Shown: positions 1-7,841 of the stretch, in pieces | Layout of the letters: every line of letters starts with the position of its first letter | How positions within the stretch are numbered: the stretch's first letter is position 1 | NCBI RefSeq assembly: GCF_002114285.1 | Contig: NZ_NEDJ01000007.1 | Location: 1-64,000, forward strand | Origin: Halorubrum ezzemoulense DSM 17463 | GTDB lineage: Archaea > Halobacteriota > Halobacteria > Halobacteriales > Haloferacaceae | DNA length: 64,000 nt | Reading direction: 5' to 3' | Translations under genes and position numbers: made by a program | Notes under the pieces: generated by a model | Told to the model about the DNA's origin: nothing | The model's input: the letters and a program-made list of their open reading frames with translations, nothing else | The model's database searches: none

Positions 1-1
1 G

Positions 2-175
2 GCGACCTTCCGGTCGCACGCCCAGCTCATCCTCCATGAACTCGGTGAGTATCTCGGTTACTCGCCACCGCCGTTGCTGGAGCGGCTGATCGAGGACGCC
101 CAGAAGATTCACCAGCAACGACCGATCTTACAGGAGACGCTCGCTACCGCTACACAACCGAGGTGTGAGTCTTAG
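2..175 (+). CDS. C-terminal fragment of an unrecognised protein
   Basis: The window opens inside this reading frame, which runs without a stop for 57 codons and ends in TAG. The visible peptide has a hydrophobic/aromatic helical stretch (HELGEYLGYSPPPLLERL) and a polar tail ending in CES. I do not recognise the family. The end of a transposase or another mobile-element protein is possible because the next gene has lost its 5' end exactly here, but nothing in the residues proves that. Codon use is less G/C-biased than in the genes after position 870. The stop lies 10 bases before the ATG of the pilin-like gene. Confidence 0.4.
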   Translation, partial: ATFRSHAQLILHELGEYLGYSPPPLLERLIEDAQKIHQQRPILQETLATATQPRCES

Positions 176-185
176 CTAAAGACGA

Positions 186-692
186 ATGACTCCTGTGGTT
201 TCGACTATTCTCATGGTCGCAGTTGTGGTTGTTTTAGCCGCAACTGTTTCTGTATTTTTCCTTGATGTCACAGAGAATATTAACGAACCTGCGCCAGTCG
301 TTGGCCAGACGAGTGGAGAATTTGAGCCAGGAGCGGATGCCCAACGTGTACGTATTACGCACATAGCTGGGGAGAGCATTCCCGCTGAAGAATTGGAAGT
401 TGTCGTTCGTGCGTCTGGCCCTGATGTGGATGCTGAAGCACGACTGGTTAACCTTCCCGAGTTTGATGAGGAGAAAGATCCTGAGAACATAATATCATCT
501 TATAACGATGAGATCGAGAGTAACGATCCAAATACGTGGGGCGTTGGTGACACAATCCAATCTGAGATAAACGTAAACGCTGATTTTCGTGAGCCGCCGG
601 TAGATAGTAGTAATGATGCTGACGAACTTACCGTTCTAATTGTTCATACGCCTTCGGAGGCTGTCATTGTTAGAAAGACGTTTACACCGTAG
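186..692 (+). CDS. archaeal type IV pilin-like protein lacking its leader peptide
   Basis: The 168-residue product begins MTPVVSTILMVAVVVVLAA, the hydrophobic N-terminal helix typical of haloarchaeal type IV pilins (DUF1628/Arch_pilN family). Such pilins assemble into surface filaments after a prepilin peptidase (PibD) removes a charged leader. The rest is an acidic globular domain with beta-rich segments. Normally 5-20 residues precede the TPVV motif and supply the cleavage site. Here only two in-frame codons (both Arg) separate an in-frame TAA from the ATG, so the leader is missing and the gene may be a 5'-truncated remnant. The region is clearly richer in A/T than the genes downstream, which suggests transfer or rearrangement. 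Coding sense is convincing, function is not. Confidence 0.65.
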   Translation: MTPVVSTILMVAVVVVLAATVSVFFLDVTENINEPAPVVGQTSGEFEPGADAQRVRITHIAGESIPAEELEVVVRASGPDVDAEARLVNLPEFDEEKDPENIISSYNDEIESNDPNTWGVGDTIQSEINVNADFREPPVDSSNDADELTVLIVHTPSEAVIVRKTFTP

Positions 693-788
693 TGTGAGAT
701 ACGCAAGCGAATTCTACCGGCTGATTCAGGATATAGACGGAGAAAGTAACATTGTTCAGGTGCTGACTACACCCTCCGTATCTCGCAC
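692..788. repeat. 12-base imperfect inverted repeat after the pilin-like gene
   Basis: GTGTGAGATACG at 692-703 and CGTATCTCGCAC at 777-788 are inverted copies with one mismatch, 73 bases apart. They start at the pilin stop codon and lie in the A/T-richer gap before msrA. They could be a stem used in termination or the ends of a small decayed element. No coding sequence is visible between them. Confidence 0.35.
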
Positions 789-876
789 GCCGATCCTATC
801 AATGCTTAAGGATTTCAACGGAGCCGGCTATTTATCAACGGATGAATGCGGCCTCGGAGGCGTTCCCTACCGGTCC

Positions 877-1416
877 CTACGCTTTGACCTTCTCGCGGAA
901 CCGCTCGCGGACCTTCTCAACCTTCGGCTGCGCGTGCATCGTACAGTAGGCGTCGGCCGGGTTCTTCTCGAAGTAGTCCTGGTGTTTCTCCTCGGCGCGG
1001 TAGAACGTCTCCAGCGGTTCGACCTCGGTCACGACCTCGTCGTCGTAGCCGCCCTCCTCGTCGAGGGCCGCCACGTACTCCTCCGCGAGCCGCCGCTGCT
1101 CGTCGTCGTGAGAGAGCACGATCGAGCGGTACTGGCTCCCAACGTCCGGGCCCTGTCGGTTCAGTTGCGTCGGGTCGTGGACCGTGAAGAACACTTCGAG
1201 GATGTCCTCGTAGGAGAGGGCGTCGGCGTCGTACTCGACCTGGACGACCTCCGCGTGGCCGGTGTTGCCGGTACACACCTCGCGGTAGGTCGGGTCGTCC
1301 GCGTGGCCGCCGGCGTAGCCGGAGGTGACGCTTTCGATCCCGTCGAGCTGCTTGAACGCCGCCTCGACGCACCAGAAGCAGCCGCCGCCGACCGTCGCGG
1401 TCTCGGTCTCTGTCAT
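877..1416 (-). CDS. msrA: peptide-methionine (S)-S-oxide reductase MsrA
   Basis: This enzyme reduces methionine-S-sulfoxide in oxidised proteins back to methionine in the cytoplasm. The 179-residue product starts MTETETATVGGGCFWCVEAAF. It carries the GCFWC motif with the catalytic cysteine, the GYAGG motif and the downstream HDPTQLNRQGPDVGSQYRS block. Length is normal for MsrA. I chose the ATG just before the conserved core because an upstream in-frame alternative adds 46 basic residues with no family similarity, and because a TATA-like TTAATA lies 25-30 bases before the chosen start, fitting a leaderless transcript. It stands alone and converges on the pilin-like region. Confidence 0.96.
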   Translation of the reverse strand: MTETETATVGGGCFWCVEAAFKQLDGIESVTSGYAGGHADDPTYREVCTGNTGHAEVVQVEYDADALSYEDILEVFFTVHDPTQLNRQGPDVGSQYRSIVLSHDDEQRRLAEEYVAALDEEGGYDDEVVTEVEPLETFYRAEEKHQDYFEKNPADAYCTMHAQPKVEKVRERFREKVKA

Positions 1417-1440
1417 GGGATCCCGTTGGCGTCGCAGACG

Positions 1441-1446
1441 TATTAA
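1441..1446 (-). promoter_or_regulatory. TATA box of msrA
   Basis: TTAATA on the minus strand lies 25-30 bases upstream of the msrA ATG, the spacing seen for leaderless haloarchaeal transcripts. Confidence 0.55.
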
Positions 1447-1580
1447 TGACCCGCGGCGTGCGGCGCGTGTGCCGGCTGGCGATCCACAGCTAACCCGAAT
1501 CGCGGTCACGACGTGCCGGACCCCGTCCGAGGAATCAGCGAACCGAGGCACCAAGTTCTCCGAGCGGAGATGTTCCCCAG

Positions 1581-1889
1581 ATGATCGAGTGGTTCGGTGG
1601 TGGCGAAAACGCTCTATCCATGCTCATCCCGCTGGTCGGGATCTGCGTCATCGTGGTTGCCGAACGAGTGACCGGGACCAACCGCGCCAAACGGTACGTC
1701 CTCCCGGCGTTCGTCCTCTGGTTCGGCCTCCGAGCCGTGATCGGACTCGAACAGGGACCGATCGTTTCGCTTCCCCCTCCGATCGGGCTCCTCCTCGCCG
1801 TCTCGCTTCTGGTCGGGTTCCTGTCGCTGCTGCTGTACGGGTTCTACGTCCTGTGGGCGGGACGGGACCCGATCGCCTCACGCGCGTGA
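1581..1889 (+). CDS. small membrane protein, unknown function
   Basis: The 102-residue product has about three hydrophobic segments: one near residues 12-26, a second around 39-54 and a third around 67-92 that is nearly all Leu/Val/Phe. The loops contain Arg/Lys and the ends are short and polar, so an integral membrane protein is likely. I recognise no family. It lies between the divergent msrA and ribH and appears monocistronic. The hydrophobic pattern and high-GC codon use support a real gene, but a chance ORF cannot be excluded. Confidence 0.6.
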   Translation: MIEWFGGGENALSMLIPLVGICVIVVAERVTGTNRAKRYVLPAFVLWFGLRAVIGLEQGPIVSLPPPIGLLLAVSLLVGFLSLLLYGFYVLWAGRDPIASRA

Positions 1890-1997
1890 CCTCGTGTCCG
1901 GCGGTCGGGCTCCGACCGCCCCCGTCGCCGAACGCGTTCGCCCGGCAACCCTGCGGTCGAACGGTAGACCTTTGCCGTCGCCCGCTCCAGTCCCGGT

Positions 1998-2402
1998 ATG
2001 GTCTCGCTGGGACTGGTGGTGGCGCGGTTCAACGACTCCGTCACGGAGCCGATGGCCGAGGCCGCCCGCGAGGCGGCGGCCGACCGCGACGCCGTCGTCG
2101 TCGACGAACTGAGCGTGCCGGGCGCGTACGACAGCCCGCTGGCCGCCGACCGCCTCGCGCGCCGCGAGGACGTCGACGCGGTCGCGGTCGTCGGCGCCAT
2201 CGTCACCGGCGACACCGACCACGACCGGGTCATCGCGACCGCGACCGCCGAGAAGCTCACCGACGTGAGCCTCGACCGGGACACGCCGGTCACCTTCGGC
2301 GTGAGCGGCCCCGGGATGTCCGGCGCGGAGGCGCGCGAGCGGATCGACAAGGGCGCGGACGCGGCCGCGGCGGCGATTGACCTCGCCGAGGAACTCGACT
2401 GA
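1998..2402 (+). CDS. ribH: 6,7-dimethyl-8-ribityllumazine synthase
   Basis: RibH condenses 5-amino-6-ribitylaminouracil with 3,4-dihydroxy-2-butanone 4-phosphate to give the lumazine precursor of riboflavin. The 134-residue length suits the short archaeal type. Family landmarks are visible: an N-terminal strand with LVVARFN, the VPGAYDSPLAA block that binds substrate, the AVVGAIVTGDTDHD segment with the conserved loop, and the TPVTFGVSGPGMS segment near the C-terminus. The protein normally forms pentamers or larger shells. It is followed after 27 bases by the aminotransferase gene, possibly in the same transcript. Confidence 0.94.
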   Translation: MVSLGLVVARFNDSVTEPMAEAAREAAADRDAVVVDELSVPGAYDSPLAADRLARREDVDAVAVVGAIVTGDTDHDRVIATATAEKLTDVSLDRDTPVTFGVSGPGMSGAEARERIDKGADAAAAAIDLAEELD

Positions 2403-2429
2403 CACCCACGAGCCGACTACACACGACAC

Positions 2430-3584
2430 ATGAGCGACGCATACGACTTCTCGGAGCGGATCGGACGCGTAGAGCCCAGCGCGACGCTGGCGATATCGAA
2501 CCTCGCGGCGGAGAAGGAGGCCGAAGGAGCCGACATCGTCGACCTCTCGGTCGGCGAGCCCGACTTCGACACCCCGGAGAACGTCGTCGAAGCGGGCAAG
2601 GACGCGCTCGACGCAGGCCACACGGGATACACCTCCTCGAACGGCGTGCCCGAACTCAAGGAGGCGATCGCGGCGAAGCTCCGCGGCACCGGGATCGACG
2701 CCGACGCGGACGAGGTGATCGTCACCCCCGGCGGCAAGCAGGCGCTGTACGAGACGTTCCAGACGCTGATCGACGAGGGCGACGAGGTCGTGCTCCTCGA
2801 CCCCGCGTGGGTCTCCTACGAGGCGATGGCGAAGCTCGCCGGCGGCGACCTCTCTCGGGTCGACCTCGCGCCGCACGGGTTCCAGCTGGAGCCCGCGCTC
2901 GACGAGCTCGCCGAGACGGTCTCCGACGACACCGAACTCCTCGTCGTCAACTCCCCGTCCAATCCCACCGGCGCGGTGTTCTCCGAGGCCGCGATGGAGG
3001 GCGTTCGCGACCTCGCCGTCGAGCACGACGTTGCGGTCATCTCCGACGAGATATACGAGCGCATCGTCTACGACGCCGAGCACGTCTCGCTCGCGAGCCT
3101 CGACGGGATGGCCGACCGCACGGTGACGATCAACGGCTTCTCGAAGGCGTACTCGATGACCGGCTGGCGGCTCGGCTACCTCCACGCCACCGACGAGTTC
3201 GTCGGCGAGGCGGGGAAGCTCCACTCCCACTCCGTCTCCTGCGCGACGAACTTCGTCCAGCGCGCCGGGATCGAGGCCTTAGAGAACACCGAGGCGGCGG
3301 TTGAGGAGATGCGCGACGCCTTCGCCGACCGCCGCGACCTCCTCGTCGACCTGTTCGACGAGCACGGCGTCGACGTCGACGTCGGCGACGGCGCGTTCTA
3401 CATGATGATCCCCGTCGACGACGACGATCAGGCGTGGTGCGAGGCGGCGATCGAGGAGGCCGCGGTCGCCTGCGTCCCCGGGAGCGCGTTCAACGCCCCG
3501 GGCTACGCGCGCATCTCCTACGCCGCGAGCGAAGAGCGCCTGCGCGAGGCGGTCGACCGTCTCGTCTCGAACGACCTGCTGTAG
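2430..3584 (+). CDS. PLP-dependent aminotransferase (aspartate aminotransferase fold type I)
   Basis: This cytoplasmic aminotransferase moves amino groups between amino acids and 2-oxoacids. It has 384 residues, usual for class I/II enzymes. Visible landmarks are SVGEPDFDTPE for the substrate loop, TGYTSSNG, the NSPSNPTG motif that holds the cofactor, SDEIYE, and INGFSKAYSMTGWRLGYL, where Lys239 should form the Schiff base with pyridoxal phosphate. The C-terminal PGSAF and RISYA elements are also present. Substrate cannot be set from sequence; aspartate, aromatic or alanine activity are all possible. It follows ribH by 27 bases on the same strand. Confidence 0.93.
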   Translation: MSDAYDFSERIGRVEPSATLAISNLAAEKEAEGADIVDLSVGEPDFDTPENVVEAGKDALDAGHTGYTSSNGVPELKEAIAAKLRGTGIDADADEVIVTPGGKQALYETFQTLIDEGDEVVLLDPAWVSYEAMAKLAGGDLSRVDLAPHGFQLEPALDELAETVSDDTELLVVNSPSNPTGAVFSEAAMEGVRDLAVEHDVAVISDEIYERIVYDAEHVSLASLDGMADRTVTINGFSKAYSMTGWRLGYLHATDEFVGEAGKLHSHSVSCATNFVQRAGIEALENTEAAVEEMRDAFADRRDLLVDLFDEHGVDVDVGDGAFYMMIPVDDDDQAWCEAAIEEAAVACVPGSAFNAPGYARISYAASEERLREAVDRLVSNDLL

Positions 3585-3782
3585 CGGGGGACGGTCTCCG
3601 GACCGGCGCGTCGCGGCCGGCACACCGCCGCGCTCTCGGGAGCCCTCCCGGTCGACGCATCGCCTCGCTTTTCGTCAGTGCGTCGTCGCTGAATTCTCCA
3701 GCTGAGCGGCCGCATCCCCCAGTAGCGCGAATCTGCGGTGCGTTTTTACCGCTGCTCCGCGAAGTTTCAACTCGGTGGTACG

Positions 3783-4298
3783 ATGTACGACAACATACTG
3801 TTCCCGACGGACGGAAGCGCCGGCTCGGAAGCGGCGGCGGCACACGTGAGCGAACTCGCGTCGGCGTTCGACGCGACGGTCCACGTGGTCCACGTCGTCG
3901 ACACCCGCGAGGGCGGCCTCGGCGTGAGCGGGGCGTTCGTCCACGAAGACAGCCAGGCGATGAGCGGGGTCTCGCCGGAGACGGGCTACATCGGCAGACA
4001 CGAGGATGTCGACGCCGACGAGGTCGAGGCCGAGCTCACCGCTCACGCGAGAGAGCTCGTCGGGGCCGCGGCGGAGTCACCGGACGACATCGACATGACG
4101 ACGGCCGTCGAGATGGGGACCCCTCACTCGGCGATCCTCCAGTACGCCGACGACCACGACGCCGACCTCATCGTGATGGGGACCCACGGCCGCACTGGCG
4201 GCGAGCGCTACCTGCTGGGGAGCGTCACAGAGAAGGTCGTGCGGCTGGCGGACGCGCCCGTCGTGACGGTCCGGGCGGACGAATCGGACGGCGAGTGA
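3783..4298 (+). CDS. universal stress protein, UspA family
   Basis: The 171-residue product begins MYDNILFPTDGSAGSE, the usual start of UspA domains, and ends with the nucleotide-binding motif GTHGRTGGERYLLGSVTE, which matches G-x2-G-x9-G-S/T. It should bind ATP in the cytoplasm. An insert in the middle (around residues 48-85) is typical of longer UspA forms. I chose this ATG instead of one 45 bases upstream because it starts the domain exactly and is preceded by GGTGG, a possible ribosome-binding site. A TTTTTA stretch about 40 bases upstream may be the promoter. It appears to be a single gene. Confidence 0.93.
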   Translation: MYDNILFPTDGSAGSEAAAAHVSELASAFDATVHVVHVVDTREGGLGVSGAFVHEDSQAMSGVSPETGYIGRHEDVDADEVEAELTAHARELVGAAAESPDDIDMTTAVEMGTPHSAILQYADDHDADLIVMGTHGRTGGERYLLGSVTEKVVRLADAPVVTVRADESDGE

Positions 4299-4350
4299 CG
4301 GTCGCTCCGTCACCGCAGCACATTTTCCCGGCGCCCCGCAACGGGACCGC

Positions 4351-4794
4351 ATGGACGAGGCCGAGCGAGAGGCGATACTCGACCGGGTCACCAGCCAGAG
4401 CGCGACGGTCGGCGCGTCGGTCCCGGACGAGGTCACCATCGACGGCACCGCGGTCGACCTCTCCGAGTTCATCGTGGAGACGCGCGCCGTCGACCCGGTC
4501 CCGCCGGAGGTCGAGCGCAAGGTGTCGTCGGTGAAGTCGACGCTCCGCGCCGAGCGCGAGCGTCGGATGGCCCGACTGCGAGGCGAAGGCGCCGAAACCA
4601 ACGCGGGCGACACCCCCGATGACCCCCCGCTCGACCGTGAGACCGCCGAACGGCTCGCGGACGAGGTCGTCGGGATCGACCGGGCGCTGAACGCATTGGA
4701 GACGATCCGCCACCCCGACTTCGCCGACGCGCACCGCTCCGCGACGCTGGACGGCCACGAGCGCTGGCTCGCCTTCGTCGACGAGGTCCGGTGA
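4351..4794 (+). CDS. conserved haloarchaeal protein, DUF5788-like
   Basis: The 147-residue acidic, soluble protein resembles what I recall as haloarchaeal family DUF5788. Its features are an N-terminal segment with DEVTIDGTAVDLSEF, the motif FIVETRAVDPVPPEVE, a long charged helix rich in Arg/Glu, and a helical C-terminal part ending WLAFVDEVR. No catalytic motif, signal peptide or membrane segment is visible. It lies between uspA and gatC. The family name is from memory and function is unknown. Confidence 0.76.
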   Translation: MDEAEREAILDRVTSQSATVGASVPDEVTIDGTAVDLSEFIVETRAVDPVPPEVERKVSSVKSTLRAERERRMARLRGEGAETNAGDTPDDPPLDRETAERLADEVVGIDRALNALETIRHPDFADAHRSATLDGHERWLAFVDEVR

Positions 4795-4864
4795 TCGCGG
4801 GCCTCGGCGGGCGTCCGATGCGACGTTCCGAAACCCTTACTCCCGGTCCGGGACACCTGCTCGT

Positions 4865-5200
4865 ATGAGCGATACGTCCGAGTCGACGGATGACGCGGGG
4901 GAGTCCCCCGACGGGGGCGACGACGCCGCGGCCGCCGTCGACGCCGAGGAGGTCCGTCACGTCGCCGACCTGGCGCGCGTCCGGCTCGCCGACGACGAGG
5001 TCGACGAGTTCGCGGCGCAGTTCGGCGACATCTTAGAGCACTTCGAGGCGCTCGACGAGGTCCCCGAGACCGAACGCGAGGAGGACCTCGTCAACGTGAT
5101 GCGCCCCGACGAGGTCCGCGACGGCCTCTCGCAGGAGGAGGCGCTCGCGAACGCCGAGGAGACGGAAGACGGCTTCTTCGTCGGCCCGAAGGTGTCGTAG
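4865..5200 (+). CDS. gatC: Asp/Glu-tRNA amidotransferase subunit C
   Basis: GatC stabilises GatA in the amidotransferase that converts misacylated Asp-tRNA(Asn) (or Glu-tRNA(Gln)) to the correct aminoacyl-tRNA. After an acidic N-terminal extension of about 30 residues, the 111-residue protein has the family core: VRHVADLARVRLADDEVDEF, a helix around DILEHFEALDEV, and the C-terminal FFVGPKVS strand. A TTAC-rich stretch about 25-30 bases upstream may be the TATA element. The stop codon abuts the gatA ATG directly, so the two are co-translated. No gatB is in the window. Confidence 0.95.
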   Translation: MSDTSESTDDAGESPDGGDDAAAAVDAEEVRHVADLARVRLADDEVDEFAAQFGDILEHFEALDEVPETEREEDLVNVMRPDEVRDGLSQEEALANAEETEDGFFVGPKVS

Positions 5201-6505
5201 ATGGCGGCCGACATCAACGCCTTCGTGACGGAGGAGCGGATCGAGGGCGACGCGGACGCGGACGGTCCCCTCGCGGACGCGACCGTGGCGGTGAAGGACA
5301 ACATCTCCACCGAGGGGGTCCGGACGACCTGCGGCTCGGAGATGCTCGCCGACTACGTCCCGCCCTACTCCGCGACCGTGGTCGACCGGCTGACCGACGC
5401 GGGCGCGACGGTCGTCGGGAAGACGAACATGGACGAGTTCGGGATGGGGACGACGACCGAGACCTCGGCGTTCGGCCCCACCCGGAACCCGGTCGACACC
5501 GACCGCGTCCCGGGCGGCTCCTCGGGCGGCTCCGCGGCCGCGGTCGCGGCGGGCGAGGCGGACGTCGCGCTCGGCTCCGACACCGGCGGCTCGGTGCGCT
5601 GTCCGGCCGCGTTCTGCGGCGTCGTCGGGATCAAGCCGACGTACGGGCTCGTCTCCCGGTACGGGCTCATCGCGTACGCGAACTCGCTCGAACAGATCGG
5701 GCCGATCGCGGGCACCGTCGAGGAGGCCGCCGCAGCGCTCGATGTCATCGCCGGCGACGACCCCCACGACGGGACGACCCGCGACCTGCGCGAGGTCGAG
5801 GGCGCGGACCCGGACGCGAGCTACGCCGCGGCCGCGGACGGCGACGTGGCGGGGCTGACGATCGGCGTCCCCACGGAGCTGTTCGAGGGCGCCGACGAGC
5901 GCGTCGTCGAGACGGTCGAGGCCGCGATCGCGGACCTCGAAGCGCAGGGCGCGGAGACGACCGACATCTCCCTGCCGTCCGTCGAGCACGCGGTCCAGGC
6001 GTACTACGTGATCGCGATGGCGGAGGCGTCCTCGAACCTCGCGCGCTTCGACGGGGTCCGGTACGGCCACCGGAGCGGCGCCGACGGCAACTGGAACGAG
6101 TCGTTCGCGGAGACGCGCGAGGAGGGGTTCGGGGCGGAGGTCAAGCGCCGGATCCTCCTCGGCACGTACGCGCTCTCGGCCGGGTACCACGACAAGTACT
6201 ACGAGAAGGCGCAGGACGCCCGCGCGTGGGTCCGGCAGGACTTCGAGGCGGCGTTCGACGAGGTAGATGTCATCGCCTCACCGACCATGCCGGTCCTCCC
6301 CTTCGAACTAGGCGAGAGCCTCGACGACCCGCTGCGGATGTACCTCGCCGACGCGAACACGACGCCGGCCAACCTCGCGAACCTCCCAGCGATCTCGGTC
6401 CCCGCCGGTGAGGCCGACGGGCTCCCGGTCGGGCTCCAGCTCGTCGGGCCGAAGTTCGGCGAGGAGACCATCGTCCGCGCCGCGAGCGCGGTCGAAGACA
6501 GATGA
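5201..6505 (+). CDS. gatA: Asp/Glu-tRNA amidotransferase subunit A
   Basis: GatA releases ammonia from glutamine for the tRNA-dependent amidation. The 434-residue product shows the amidase signature: VAVKDNIS with the first catalytic lysine (Lys32), PGGSSGGSAAAVAAG around residues 105-119, and LGSDTGGSVRCPAAFCG with the cis-Ser and nucleophilic Ser of the Ser-cisSer-Lys triad. The C-terminal LPVGLQLVGPKFGE block is also typical. It is shorter than bacterial GatA (about 485) because the N-terminus is compact, as in haloarchaeal homologues. The gene overlaps the next one by four bases (ATGA). Confidence 0.97.
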   Translation: MAADINAFVTEERIEGDADADGPLADATVAVKDNISTEGVRTTCGSEMLADYVPPYSATVVDRLTDAGATVVGKTNMDEFGMGTTTETSAFGPTRNPVDTDRVPGGSSGGSAAAVAAGEADVALGSDTGGSVRCPAAFCGVVGIKPTYGLVSRYGLIAYANSLEQIGPIAGTVEEAAAALDVIAGDDPHDGTTRDLREVEGADPDASYAAAADGDVAGLTIGVPTELFEGADERVVETVEAAIADLEAQGAETTDISLPSVEHAVQAYYVIAMAEASSNLARFDGVRYGHRSGADGNWNESFAETREEGFGAEVKRRILLGTYALSAGYHDKYYEKAQDARAWVRQDFEAAFDEVDVIASPTMPVLPFELGESLDDPLRMYLADANTTPANLANLPAISVPAGEADGLPVGLQLVGPKFGEETIVRAASAVEDR

Positions 6506-7008
6506 GCCTCACGGACGAGGAGCGGGACCGACTGGCGGACGTGGTCCGCCTCCAGCCGACGAAGAACGGCGAGCTCCAGGACGCCTGGGAGATGGAGAGC
6601 GGCAGCGAGGTCCACGGCTACCTCGAGAACCACCTGAAGGAGTACTACTACCGCGACGACGACAGCCTGATCCGCGCGACGGCGGAGGCGAACGACCTCG
6701 TCGACGTCGAGCCCGGGGTCGAGCCCGACGCGGTCGCGCGCGGCGCGGTCCCGGAGACGATCCGCGTCTCTGAGTTGGAGTCGCGGGTCACCGAGGTGCT
6801 CGCCGGACCGGACGAGCGCTCGCAGTCCGTCGTGAGCGTGCTCAACGCGCTCCGCGAGGCGTTCGACGCCGAGCCCGAGGTGGACGCGGTGCGGCGGGCG
6901 CTCCGCAGTCTGGAGCGCAAGAACGTCGTCGAGGTGGTTTACCGCACCGTGCCGACGTTCCGGCTGGCGGTCGCGCGCGACGAGATCACGGTCGAGGTCG
7001 AGGAGTAG
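6502..7008 (+). CDS. conserved haloarchaeal protein, DUF5797-like, in the gatCA operon
   Basis: The 168-residue protein begins MSLTDEERDRLADVVRLQPTK and resembles what I recall as haloarchaeal DUF5797. An N-terminal winged-helix-like part (LQDAWEMESGSEVHGYLENH, DDDSLIRATAEA) is followed by an acidic region and a second helical part with LRSLERKNVVEVVYRTVPTF. The two halves look like small nucleic-acid- or protein-binding domains, so a regulatory or tRNA-related role is conceivable but unproven. The ATG overlaps the gatA stop by four bases, which argues for co-translation with gatCA. Confidence 0.85.
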   Translation: MSLTDEERDRLADVVRLQPTKNGELQDAWEMESGSEVHGYLENHLKEYYYRDDDSLIRATAEANDLVDVEPGVEPDAVARGAVPETIRVSELESRVTEVLAGPDERSQSVVSVLNALREAFDAEPEVDAVRRALRSLERKNVVEVVYRTVPTFRLAVARDEITVEVEE

Positions 7009-7069
7009 GCGCCCGTCGGCCGACCGAGTGCCGATACGATTTTGTACCGGCACGGAAACCGTCCTCCCA

Positions 7070-7516
7070 ATGAGCGACGCCGCCACTCCCCGCGAGCGGT
7101 TTCGCCGCAATGCGAGCAGCATCGCCGCGACGGTGGTCACCGGCACGTGGCTCGGCGCCCTCCTGGCCGGGTTCGACTGGTGGCTCGGGTTCATGCTGTT
7201 CGGGTACATCGTGATCATTCCGGTCGTCTCGATGTTGTTCGACGAGGAAGCGGAGGACTCGCTCGCCGTCGAGCCCGAGGCCGAGTCGGCCCCCGTCGAA
7301 CGCGGAGAGACGGCGGAGCGCGGCGAGGCGGCCGGCGACACCACGGACGCTCTCGAACGCCTGCGGACCCGGTACGCGAACGGTGACCTCACCGACGAGC
7401 AGTTCGAGCGGAAGCTCGATCGCCTACTGGAGACCGAGACGCCGGAGGACGCCGCCGAGTGGGCGGAGCGGAACCGCGCCGCGGCTCCGGAACGCGAAGC
7501 CGAGCGGGAGCGGTGA
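7070..7516 (+). CDS. membrane protein with C-terminal SHOCT-like domain
   Basis: The 149-residue product has two membrane segments (roughly residues 16-33 and 36-54, with ATVVTGTWLGALLAGF and FMLFGYIVIIPVVSMLF), an acidic linker, and a C-terminal short helical domain (LRTRYANGDLTDEQFERKLD). That last part matches the SHOCT family often found at the end of small haloarchaeal membrane proteins. I chose the internal ATG before SDAATPRE because the upstream extension is not conserved-looking and a T-rich stretch (GATTTTG) lies 25-30 bases before it. Function is unknown; a role in oligomerisation or membrane stress is only a guess. Confidence 0.8.
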   Translation: MSDAATPRERFRRNASSIAATVVTGTWLGALLAGFDWWLGFMLFGYIVIIPVVSMLFDEEAEDSLAVEPEAESAPVERGETAERGEAAGDTTDALERLRTRYANGDLTDEQFERKLDRLLETETPEDAAEWAERNRAAAPEREAERER

Positions 7517-7595
7517 CGCGGGGCGCCGCGCCGCTCCGACGCGCCCGGCGCGACCGAACCTCAAGCTTCAATGCGCGCGGCCGACTCGACCGCGT

Positions 7596-7841
7596 ATGAG
7601 CGACCACGAACTGCGGAAGGAGGCGCACGACCTCGACGTGACCGTCTGGGTCGGGAAGAGCGGCGTCGACGCGGTCGTCGACGAGCTTGCCGACCAACTC
7701 GACGACCGGAAGCTGGTGAAGGTGAAGTTCCTTCGGGCGGCCCGCGGCGGCACGTCGACCGACGAACTCGCCGACGAGCTCGCCGAGGCGGTCGGCGCCG
7801 ACCTGATCGAGACGCGCGGCAACACGGCGGTGCTCCACTGA
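7596..7841 (+). CDS. CRM-domain (YhbY-like) RNA-binding protein
   Basis: This 81-residue protein is a single CRM domain (CRS1/YhbY family), which binds RNA and in bacteria associates with pre-50S particles. The pattern LRKEAHDLDVTVWVGKSGVD gives the conserved W-G-K-G-like loop. The helix DELADQLDDRKLVKVKFL and the C-terminal RGNTAVLH strand are typical. Length equals that of stand-alone archaeal homologues. Its stop codon overlaps the next ATG by one base (TGATG), so translation of the MscS gene is likely coupled to it, although the two have no obvious shared function. Confidence 0.92.
   Translation: MSDHELRKEAHDLDVTVWVGKSGVDAVVDELADQLDDRKLVKVKFLRAARGGTSTDELADELAEAVGADLIETRGNTAVLH

Noticed and set aside
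4077-4856. Long minus-strand reading frame opposite uspA and the DUF5788-like gene
   Set aside because: It is a compositional shadow; the peptide is Ser/Arg-rich with no motif, while the plus-strand genes show clear families.
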